Positions 1 to 5,186 of a DNA stretch of 5,186 nt are shown here, in pieces (position 1 is the stretch's first letter; each line of letters opens with the position of its first letter). Source of the DNA: Actinomycetes bacterium (lineage in GTDB: Bacteria; Actinomycetota; Actinomycetes; Actinomycetales; Cellulomonadaceae); the NCBI GenBank assembly GCA_023388235.1, contig JAEWGQ010000191.1, positions 1 to 5,186 of the forward strand, given 5' to 3'. A model generated the notes under the pieces. The model saw nothing but the letters and a program-made list of their open reading frames with translations, was not told where the DNA came from and made no database searches. The position numbers were made by a program, and so were the translations under genes.

Positions 1-484
1 GCGCGGCGGTGTCCAGCGCGTGGTCGACGTCCGGCACGTGCGCCCGCCGCGACTGCTTCGCCGCGGTGCGGACCGTGCCCAGCCACCGCGCCCGGCTGCG
101 GGCCGCGCGGTCGCCGCGCCACACGACGATCGAGCGCTCCGCCTGCCAGGGCACGACGCCGTCGGCGCCGACCTCGGTGGCCGCCTCGATCGCGAGCTCG
201 TCCCGGTCGCCCTTCGCGAGCGCCTGGCACAGCACCAGCCGCGGCGCGGGCACCGCCTCGCGGACCAGGTCCCGCACCCGCAGGTGCACGCCCTCGGGGC
301 CGACGTGCTCGACCTCCCCCACGACGCGGGTGCCGGCGCCGTCCACCACGTCCACCCGCTCCCCCGGGGCGCGGCGCTGCACCACCCCGGCGTGCCGCCC
401 CTCGGTGCCCGCGAGCACGTACGCGTCACCGACCGCGAGCGCGTCGAGGTCGCCCGGCTCGGCCAGGAAGACGGGTGCGGTCAC
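1..484 (-). CDS. rsmE: RsmE, 16S rRNA m3U1498 methyltransferase (N-terminal part, cut by window edge)
   Basis: RsmE methylates N3 of U1498 in helix 44 of 16S rRNA, using S-adenosylmethionine, on the 30S subunit in the cytoplasm. The first 161 residues are visible; the family is usually about 240-250 residues, so the C-terminal SAM-binding knot lies outside. Residues 1 to about 75 fit the PUA-like RNA-binding domain (GRHAGVVQRR at 29-38, DGAGTRV at 48-54). From about 80 the SPOUT domain begins, with family hallmarks QALAKGDRDELAIEAATEVG (87-106), VPWQAERS (111-118) and AAKQSRRAHVP (141-151). I chose the GTG at 484-482, which lies 3 nt beyond the dnaJ2 stop codon and gives the normal RsmE N-terminus. 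No strong Shine-Dalgarno is visible, so translation is probably coupled to dnaJ2. Family assignment is firm; the U1498 specificity is inherited from the family. Confidence 0.93.
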   Translation of the reverse strand, partial: MTAPVFLAEPGDLDALAVGDAYVLAGTEGRHAGVVQRRAPGERVDVVDGAGTRVVGEVEHVGPEGVHLRVRDLVREAVPAPRLVLCQALAKGDRDELAIEAATEVGADGVVPWQAERSIVVWRGDRAARSRARWLGTVRTAAKQSRRAHVPDVDHALDTAA

Positions 485-487
485 GGC

Positions 488-1615
488 TCAGCGCCCGGCG
501 AGCTTGTCGCGCAGCTTCGCGAACACCCCGGGCTGCGACGCGGACAGCCGCGCCTCCGGGCGCTCCTCGCCGCGCAGGACCGCGAGCCGGCGCAGCAGCT
601 CGGACTGCTCGTCGTCCAGCGCGGTCGGCACCTGGACGTCGACGTGCACGTGCAGGTCGCCGCGGCCGCCGGCGTGCAGGTGGCCGACGCCGAGGCCGCG
701 CAGCGTGACGACCTGCGCGGGCTGGGTGCCCGGGCGCAGGTCGACCTCCTGCGGGCCGTCGAGCGTCTCGAGCGTCAGCACCGTGCCGAGCGCCGCGGCG
801 GTCATCGGCACCTGGAGCGTGCAGTGCAGGTCGTCGCCCTCGCGGACGAACGTGTCGTGCCGCCGCTCGCGGACCTCGAGGTACACGTCGCCCGCCGGGC
901 CGCCGGCGGGGCCGACCTCGCCCTGGGCCGTCAGCTTGATCCGGGTGCCGGTGTCGACGCCCGCGGGGACGTCCACCTCGAGGGTGCGGCGCGAGCGCAC
1001 GCGGCCCTCGCCGGCGCACTCGGTGCAGGGCTCGGGGATGACGGTGCCGAAGCCGTGGCACGCGGCGCACGGCTGGGAGGTCATGACCTGGCCGAGGAAC
1101 GACCGGGCGACCCGCTGCACGCTGCCGCGGCCGCCGCAGACGTCGCAGGTGCGCGGCGACGTGCCGGGGCGGCAGCAGGTGCCGCCGCAGGTCGGGCAGA
1201 GCACGGCCGTCTCGACGGGGACCTCGCGGTGCGTGCCGAAGGTCGCCTCCGCCAGGTCGATGTCGAGGCGCACCAGCGCGTCCTGGCCGCGGCGCGCGCG
1301 CGGGATGGGGCCGCGCTGCGGACCGCCCGCCGCCGCCGCGCCGAAGAACGTCTCGAAGATGTCCTGGAAGCCGAAGCCGCCGCCCATGCCGCCGCCGGGG
1401 GACGCCGGGTCGGCGCCCATGTCGTACATCCGGCGCTTCTCCGGGTTCGACAGCACGTCGTACGCCCGGGAGACGTCCTTGAACCGCTCCTCCGACGCCG
1501 CGTCCGCGCCCGCGACGTCCGGGTGCAGCTCGCGCGCCAGGCGGCGGTAGGCCTTCTTGATCTGCTCGGGCGTCGCCTCGCGCGGCACGCCGAGGACCTC
1601 GTAGTAGTCGCTCAC
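488..1615 (-). CDS. dnaJ: DnaJ chaperone, DnaJ2-type (Hsp40 co-chaperone)
   Basis: DnaJ is the cytoplasmic Hsp40 that binds unfolded protein and stimulates the DnaK ATPase. This copy has 375 residues, a normal full length. The J domain covers about 4-66 and has the essential HPD triad at 31-33. A short glycine/phenylalanine region follows (about 74-98). The zinc-binding region has four CxxC repeats starting at C140, C157, C183 and C197. The first repeat is unusual: after C140-x-x-C143-G-G-T, the expected Gly-Ala is Cys147-Cys148. Two C-terminal beta-sandwich substrate-binding domains fill about 207-350, including GTRIKLTAQGE and the usual LRGLGVGHL segment; a tail ends in LRDKLAGR. The start is a GTG with AGGAAG 6 nt upstream. 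Its place after hrcA, away from any dnaK-grpE cluster in view, fits the actinobacterial DnaJ2 paralogue (inference). It shares the hrcA transcript and is therefore probably repressed by HrcA. Confidence 0.96.
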   Translation of the reverse strand: MSDYYEVLGVPREATPEQIKKAYRRLARELHPDVAGADAASEERFKDVSRAYDVLSNPEKRRMYDMGADPASPGGGMGGGFGFQDIFETFFGAAAAGGPQRGPIPRARRGQDALVRLDIDLAEATFGTHREVPVETAVLCPTCGGTCCRPGTSPRTCDVCGGRGSVQRVARSFLGQVMTSQPCAACHGFGTVIPEPCTECAGEGRVRSRRTLEVDVPAGVDTGTRIKLTAQGEVGPAGGPAGDVYLEVRERRHDTFVREGDDLHCTLQVPMTAAALGTVLTLETLDGPQEVDLRPGTQPAQVVTLRGLGVGHLHAGGRGDLHVHVDVQVPTALDDEQSELLRRLAVLRGEERPEARLSASQPGVFAKLRDKLAGR

Positions 1616-1621
1616 TCGTCA

Positions 1622-1627
1622 CTTCCT
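1622..1627 (-). promoter_or_regulatory. Shine-Dalgarno for dnaJ2
   Basis: On the minus strand, AGGAAG stands 6 nt before the GTG at 1615. It supports that GTG as the start, giving the standard MSDYYEVLGV N-terminus of DnaJ proteins. It lies in the 70-nt spacer between hrcA and dnaJ2, where I see no convincing separate promoter. Confidence 0.7.
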
Positions 1628-1685
1628 GTGCAGGTCGGTCGCGCGCGCCGGCGCGGGTCGGGGCCGGCGGGTCCGGTCGGGGCGG

Positions 1686-2720
1686 TCACCCGGCGAGGAT
1701 CCGGGACAGGTACCGCGCGACGGCGCGGACCGTCGCGATGGTGCCGGGGTAGTCCATGCGGAGCGGGCCGACGGAGCCGATGCGGGCCACGGCCGTGCCG
1801 CCGCCGTCCCCGGGGCCGCCGTAGCCGGTCGTCACGAAGGACGTCTCGACGAGCCCCTCGTGCTGGGTCTCGCGCCCGATCCGGACGGAGACCGCCGCCT
1901 CGTCCTCGGCCATCTCGGCGAGCAGGCGCAGCAGCACCACCTGCTCCTCGAGCGCCTCGAGCACGGGGCTGATGGTGTGCGCGAAGTCCTGGCCGCCGCC
2001 GCGCACGAGGTTCGCGGTGCCGGCCAGCACGATGCGCTCCTCGCTCTCGCGCGCCAGCGTGTCCTCCACGACGCCGACCACCGCGCGCACCAGGGGCGCG
2101 TCGGCCTCGGCGAACGCGTCGCCGAGGTCGGCCAGCACGCGGTCGAGCTCCGCGAGCCGGCGGCCGGCGGCCGCGACGTTCAGGCGGGTCCGCAGGCGCG
2201 CGACGACCGCCGCGTCCAGCGGCTCGGCGAGCTCGAGCGTGCGCTGCTCGACGCGGCCGTGGTCCGTGATGATGACGACCAGCAGGTGCCGCTCGCCCAC
2301 CGGGACCAGCTCGACGTGCCGCAGCGCGGTGCGGCGCAGCGACGGGTACTGCACGACGGCCACCTGGTGCGTGAGCTGCGCGAGCAGCCGCACCGCGCGG
2401 TCCACCACGTCGTCCAGGTCGGCGGCGTCCTCCATGAACGACTCGATCGCCCGCCGCTCGGGGGCGGACAGCGGCTTCACGGTCGCCAGGCGGTCGACGA
2501 ACAGCCGGTACCCCTTGTCGGTGGGCACGCGCCCGGCCGACGTGTGCGGCGCCGCGATGTAGCCGGCCTCCTCGAGGGCGGCCATGTCGTTGCGGATCGT
2601 CGCCGGGGACACGCCCAGGGAGTGCCGCTCGACGAGCGCGCGCGAGCCGACCGGCTCGCGCGTGGCGACGTAGTCCTCGACGATCGCCCGCAGCACGTCC
2701 AGCCTGCGGTCCTCGCTCAT
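1686..2720 (-). CDS. hrcA: HrcA, heat-inducible transcription repressor
   Basis: HrcA is a dimeric repressor that binds the CIRCE operator and in many bacteria controls groESL; in actinobacteria it commonly heads an operon with dnaJ2. The protein has 344 residues, the usual family length. Residues 1-72 form the winged helix: a first helix, then [19 protein letters not shown] (37-55), then the diagnostic [14 protein letters not shown] wing (59-72). A GAF-like middle domain follows (from about 100, with the [20 protein letters not shown] strand region), then a C-terminal part with IGRET, where many HrcA proteins have IG-x-EN, and the terminal [20 protein letters not shown]. The ATG at 2720 was chosen for its GGAGGT 4 nt upstream and because [14 protein letters not shown] matches the family start; the frame is open further upstream, but that would run through the operator. 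Activity is likely tuned by GroEL-assisted folding, as known for other HrcA proteins; this is not visible here. Confidence 0.97.
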   Translation of the reverse strand: MSEDRRLDVLRAIVEDYVATREPVGSRALVERHSLGVSPATIRNDMAALEEAGYIAAPHTSAGRVPTDKGYRLFVDRLATVKPLSAPERRAIESFMEDAADLDDVVDRAVRLLAQLTHQVAVVQYPSLRRTALRHVELVPVGERHLLVVIITDHGRVEQRTLELAEPLDAAVVARLRTRLNVAAAGRRLAELDRVLADLGDAFAEADAPLVRAVVGVVEDTLARESEERIVLAGTANLVRGGGQDFAHTISPVLEALEEQVVLLRLLAEMAEDEAAVSVRIGRETQHEGLVETSFVTTGYGGPGDGGGTAVARIGSVGPLRMDYPGTIATVRAVARYLSRILAG

Positions 2721-2724
2721 CGCC

Positions 2725-2730
2725 ACCTCC
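2725..2730 (-). promoter_or_regulatory. Shine-Dalgarno that fixes the hrcA start
   Basis: On the minus strand, GGAGGT lies 4 nt before the ATG at 2720. It is the strongest ribosome binding site in the window. It decides for this ATG over upstream in-frame start codons, the farthest of which is at 2774 inside the CIRCE operator. Confidence 0.8.
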
Positions 2731-2767
2731 CAGCACCTCGCCCGCGGCGAGCCCCGGACCCGCCGGG

Positions 2768-2794
2768 GTAGCACTCGCCCGTCCCGAGTGCCAA
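2768..2794 (-). promoter_or_regulatory. CIRCE operator (HrcA binding site) upstream of hrcA
   Basis: The CIRCE consensus is TTAGCACTC-N9-GAGTGCTAA. On the minus strand the window has TTGGCACTC, a 9-nt spacer, and GAGTGCTAC. Each 9-nt arm has a single mismatch and the spacer is exactly 9, so this is a confident site. It ends 47 nt upstream of the hrcA ATG. The expected role is autorepression: HrcA bound here blocks transcription of hrcA-dnaJ2-rsmE until heat or unfolded protein draws off GroEL and HrcA becomes inactive. It is the only CIRCE I found in the window. Confidence 0.95.
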
Positions 2795-2799
2795 TTCTA
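2794..2799 (-). promoter_or_regulatory. Probable -10 element of the hrcA-dnaJ2-rsmE promoter
   Basis: On the minus strand TAGAAT matches the TATAAT consensus at 5 of 6 positions, standing out in this GC-rich DNA. It shares its last base with the first base of CIRCE, so transcription would start inside the operator about 65-70 nt before the hrcA ATG, a suitable arrangement for repression. No good -35 hexamer is visible at 16-18 nt upstream (best ACGACG, 3 of 6), so the promoter is inferred from the -10 and the operator. An alternative is TTGGCA in the operator as -35 with a poor -10 (CTACCC) 17 nt downstream. Confidence 0.5.
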
Positions 2800-4311
2800 C
2801 TCGGCTCCGCGGGCGGTCGTCGTGGCCGGGTCCGCGGCGCGCCCGGCCGGCCCCTCCCGGCGGCGCGCGACCAGGTCCGCCACGCCCACCACGAGCGCCA
2901 CCGCGACCAGGGCGACGGTGAGGAGCAGCGCGCGGCCCGCGGCCTCGTTGCCCCCCAGGCCCGCCGCCAGGGCGCTGTAGTAGGTCGACAGCGCGACGGC
3001 CACGCCCAGGGCCGAGCCGATGCGCTGCCCGACCTGCAGCATGCTGCCCGCGACGCCCGCGCGGTCCAGCGGCACGTGCGCGAGCGTCAGGGTCTGGTTC
3101 GGGGAGATCACCAGGCCGCTGCCCGCGCCCGCCACCATCTGGGTCGCAGCGACGACGAAGCCCACGCCCGGCGGGTCCACCAGGCGGATCGCCAGGTCGG
3201 TGCCGAGCAGGCCCAGCAGCACGAGCACCAGGCCGACCACCACCAGCGCCCGGCCCCGGGTCGCCACCAGGCGCCCCGACTGCTGCGCGGCGACCGCCGA
3301 CGCCACGGCGAACGGCATGCCCACCAGCCCCGCCTGCAGCGGCGTGAAGCCGGCGTCCTGCTGCAGGTACAGCGTCGTGACGAGGAACACGGCCGTGAAC
3401 CCCGCGAAGTACGCCATGCCGAGCAGCGCGCCGTTACGGAACGACGGCTCGCCGAGCACCCGCGGGTCCAGCACCGCCGCGGCCGTCCGCCGCTGGTAGC
3501 CGCGCTCCCACAGCACCGTCGCGACGCCCAGCACCGCCGCCACGGCCAGCCACCACCACCGGGCCGGGTCGCCGCCGCGCTGCCCCGACGTCACGACGAA
3601 CGGCACCAGGACGGCGGTCGTGGTCAGCGCGACGAGCGCCAGGCCCGGGACGTCCAGGCGCGGGCGACCCCCGGGCCCGGCGATCCCGGCCGGCGCCCCG
3701 GCGCGCCCGTGCGGCAGGAACCGCACCGCCAGCGGCAGCACGACGGCGATCACGGGCACGTTGACGAAGAACACCCACCGCCAGCCGTGCTCCGCCCCGG
3801 CGGCCTGGATGATGAGCCCGCCGAGCAGCGGGCCGAGCGCCGTGGACACCCCGATGGTCGCGCCGAAGTACCCGAACGCGCGCCCGCGCTCGTAGCCGCG
3901 GAACAGCTGCTGGATCGTGCCGACCACCTGCGGGTTCAGCAGGCCGGCGCTGGCGCCCTGCAGCAGCCGCATCCCGGCCAGCACCTCGTCCGACGGCGCC
4001 AGGCCCGCGCCCAGGCTGGTCAGGGCGAACCCGCTGAGCCCCACGAGGAACAGCAGCCGCCGCCCCCGCGCGTCCCCCAGGCGGCCGGCGGGGACGAGCA
4101 CGAGCCCGAACGCGAGCGTGTACCCGGCGACCACGAGCTGCAGCTGGCTCGCGCCCGCGTCGAGGCTGCGCTCGATCGACGGCAGCGCGACGTTGACGAT
4201 CGAGACGTCCAGCATCGTGATGAACCCGATCGCCAGGCAGACGGCGAGCGCGCGCCACCGGTCCGGGTCCGGGGCGTCGGCGGGGGCGGGCTGCTGGTGC
4301 GTGGACGTCAC
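2797..4311 (-). CDS. MFS transporter, DHA2 (EmrB/QacA-like) family, 14-helix type
   Basis: This is an integral inner-membrane proton-driven exporter of the major facilitator superfamily, DHA2 branch. It has 504 residues, normal for the family. Visible family motifs are [11 protein letters not shown] in helix 1 (34-44, the DHA2 signature), [10 protein letters not shown] between helices 2 and 3 (76-85, motif A), R115 and QG at 118-119 in helix 4 (motif B), [12 protein letters not shown] in helix 5 (154-165, motif C), [11 protein letters not shown] before helix 6 (176-186), and GSGLVISPN late in the protein (397-405). Hydrophobic stretches fit 14 helices between about 20 and 483, followed by a charged C-terminal tail. 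The GTG at 4311 gives a sensible short cytoplasmic N-terminus; no clear Shine-Dalgarno precedes it, and TACGAC 6 nt upstream could be a weak -10 for leaderless expression. The substrate cannot be read from sequence; antibiotics or other small hydrophobic compounds are typical of the family. No adjacent TetR- or MarR-type regulator is visible. Confidence 0.9.
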   Translation of the reverse strand: MTSTHQQPAPADAPDPDRWRALAVCLAIGFITMLDVSIVNVALPSIERSLDAGASQLQLVVAGYTLAFGLVLVPAGRLGDARGRRLLFLVGLSGFALTSLGAGLAPSDEVLAGMRLLQGASAGLLNPQVVGTIQQLFRGYERGRAFGYFGATIGVSTALGPLLGGLIIQAAGAEHGWRWVFFVNVPVIAVVLPLAVRFLPHGRAGAPAGIAGPGGRPRLDVPGLALVALTTTAVLVPFVVTSGQRGGDPARWWWLAVAAVLGVATVLWERGYQRRTAAAVLDPRVLGEPSFRNGALLGMAYFAGFTAVFLVTTLYLQQDAGFTPLQAGLVGMPFAVASAVAAQQSGRLVATRGRALVVVGLVLVLLGLLGTDLAIRLVDPPGVGFVVAATQMVAGAGSGLVISPNQTLTLAHVPLDRAGVAGSMLQVGQRIGSALGVAVALSTYYSALAAGLGGNEAAGRALLLTVALVAVALVVGVADLVARRREGPAGRAADPATTTARGAE

Positions 4312-4347
4312 CGTCGTGTCGTATCACGGCCCCGCCGGGTCGGCACC

Positions 4348-4353
4348 TAGGCT
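4348..4353 (+). promoter_or_regulatory. Probable -10 element, leaderless promoter of the DUF3097 gene
   Basis: TAGGCT, a frequent actinobacterial form of the -10 hexamer, is followed by 7 nt and then the GTG start at 4361. This spacing puts the transcription start on or next to the G of the start codon, giving a leaderless mRNA. Consistent with this, no Shine-Dalgarno is present before the GTG. A -35 hexamer is not evident. Confidence 0.5.
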
Positions 4354-4360
4354 GCCGCGG

Positions 4361-5186
4361 GTGACCGACCGCTACGGACCCGACGTGCTGTCCGGCTCCT
4401 CGCCGAGCAGCCACCGCCGCCCCACCTCCGTCCCCACCCCGGCCGAGCCGGGGCTCGTCGTCGAGGAGGTCACGACCGGCTGGGTCGGCGCCGTGGTGCG
4501 GGTCGAGAAGTCCGGCGGCGAGCACGTCGTCGTGCTCGAGGACCGCCACGGGCGCACCCGCACGTTCCGGCTCGGCCCGGGGTTCTGGGTGGACGGGCGC
4601 CCGGTGGAGCTCGTCCCGCCGCGCCCCGCCGCGGCGCCCGCGGGGCCCCGGCGCACCGCGTCAGGCTCCCTCGCGGCGGCGGACCAGCGGGCCCGCGTCG
4701 CGATCGGCAGCCGGATCTGGGTGGAGGGCCGGCACGACGCCGAGCTCGTCGAGAAGGTCTGGGGCGACGACCTGCGCGCCGAGGGCGTGGTCGTCGAGCT
4801 GCTGGACGGCGTCGACAACCTGGTGGACGCGCTGCGCGACTTCCGGCCCGGGCCGGGGCGGCGCGTCGGCGTGCTGGTGGACCACCTGGTCCCCGGGTCG
4901 AAGGAGCAGCGGATCGCCGACGAGGCGCTGCGCGCGGCGCCCGCCGGGACGGTCCTGGTGCTCGGCCACCCGTACGTCGACGTCTGGCAGGCCGTGCGGC
5001 CCGCCCGGGTCGGCCTGACGGCGTGGCCCGCGATCGAGCGCGGCACCGAGTGGAAGCGCGGCATCCTGCGCGAGCTCGGCTGGCCGGCCGAGGACCAGGC
5101 CGACGTGGCGCGCGCGTGGCAGCGGATCCTGCGCAGCGTCCGCACCTACGCCGACCTCGAGCCGTCGCTGCTCGGCCGCGTCGAGG
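4361..5186 (+). CDS. DUF3097 family protein, Toprim-like core (3' end cut by window edge)
   Basis: The protein opens MTDRYGPDVL and matches what I recall of the actinobacterial family DUF3097, whose function is unknown. The frame is open for 275 codons to the window edge; the family is about this long, so probably only a few residues are missing. Residues about 33-90 look like a small beta-rich domain (GWVGAVVRVEKSGGEHVVVL, then FRLGPGFWVDGRPV). A proline/alanine linker follows (about 87-105). From 118 comes an alternating beta/alpha region: IWVEGRHDAELVEKV (119-133), VVVELLDGVDNL, VGVLVDHLVPGSKE (169-182) and TVLVLGHPYVDVWQAV. VEGRHD and the D-x-x-x-PG-x-K/E pattern resemble Toprim motifs as in ribonuclease M5, but the usual DxD reads DHL. 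No signal peptide or membrane helix is seen, so it is likely cytoplasmic. It diverges from the MFS gene. The GTG at 4361 is supported by the family N-terminus and the TAGGCT 7 nt upstream. Confidence 0.85.
   Translation, partial: MTDRYGPDVLSGSSPSSHRRPTSVPTPAEPGLVVEEVTTGWVGAVVRVEKSGGEHVVVLEDRHGRTRTFRLGPGFWVDGRPVELVPPRPAAAPAGPRRTASGSLAAADQRARVAIGSRIWVEGRHDAELVEKVWGDDLRAEGVVVELLDGVDNLVDALRDFRPGPGRRVGVLVDHLVPGSKEQRIADEALRAAPAGTVLVLGHPYVDVWQAVRPARVGLTAWPAIERGTEWKRGILRELGWPAEDQADVARAWQRILRSVRTYADLEPSLLGRVE

Noticed and set aside
1644..1667. Palindrome CGCGCCGGCGCG and a possible 5-bp stem in the hrcA-dnaJ2 spacer, considered as a terminator or attenuator
   Set aside because: The palindrome has no loop, the second stem is short with a 10-nt loop, there is no T-tract, and such self-complementary runs arise by chance in DNA this GC-rich.
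20..1972. A 650-codon open frame on the plus strand, and a similar 513-codon one at 9-1550
   Set aside because: Both lie antisense to rsmE, dnaJ2 and hrcA. Their translations are Arg/Ala-rich low-complexity protein without recognisable domains, as expected for antisense frames in very GC-rich coding DNA.
2721..2774. An 18-residue N-terminal extension of HrcA from a start at 2774
   Set aside because: That start lies inside the CIRCE operator, lacks a ribosome binding site, and adds residues not expected in HrcA; the ATG at 2720 has a strong GGAGGT.
4312..4326. A -10 element for the MFS gene (TACGAC, 6 nt before its GTG on the minus strand)
   Set aside because: The match to TANNNT fails at the last base and there is no -35; it is too weak to list as a feature, though a divergent promoter must lie in or near this gap.
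2788..4350. A 520-codon plus-strand open frame antisense to the MFS gene
   Set aside because: It is rich in Arg, Gln, His and Pro with no family features, while the minus strand encodes a well-formed transporter over the same span. It is a composition shadow.
4372..5145. A 257-codon minus-strand open frame opposite DUF3097
   Set aside because: Its product is Ser/Thr/Arg/Pro-rich without domains, and the plus strand has the recognisable DUF3097 protein.

Overview
The window is very GC-rich (mid-70s percent by eye). Codons end almost always in G or C, and GTG starts are common. Together with the gene order and the proteins, this points to a high-GC actinobacterium. A member of Micrococcales such as a Cellulomonas relative is my best guess, from memory of similar neighbourhoods and not from any search.

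Layout: reading leftwards on the minus strand are four genes, an MFS drug-type transporter (4311-2797), hrcA (2720-1686), a dnaJ2-type co-chaperone (1615-488) and rsmE (484 to beyond the left edge). On the plus strand a DUF3097 gene starts at 4361 and runs off the right edge. No gene-free stretch is longer than about 80 bases.

Function: hrcA, dnaJ2 and rsmE look like one heat-shock operon. A near-consensus CIRCE operator (2768-2794) lies about 50 bp upstream of hrcA, just downstream of a good -10 hexamer (TAGAAT). This predicts that HrcA represses its own operon, with DnaJ and a 16S rRNA methyltransferase made along with it. The MFS gene ends so close to this promoter that its TAG stop codon is the first half of the -10 hexamer. 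The MFS and DUF3097 genes diverge from a 49-bp gap. In that gap, TAGGCT sits 7 nt before the DUF3097 GTG, a layout typical of leaderless actinobacterial mRNAs.

Most of the window is conserved housekeeping DNA; I see no mobile element, CRISPR array, RNA gene or obvious new defence system. The points most worth a second look are a Toprim-like signature in the uncharacterised DUF3097 protein, an extra cysteine pair in the first zinc-binding repeat of DnaJ, and the overlap of stop codon, promoter and operator upstream of hrcA.
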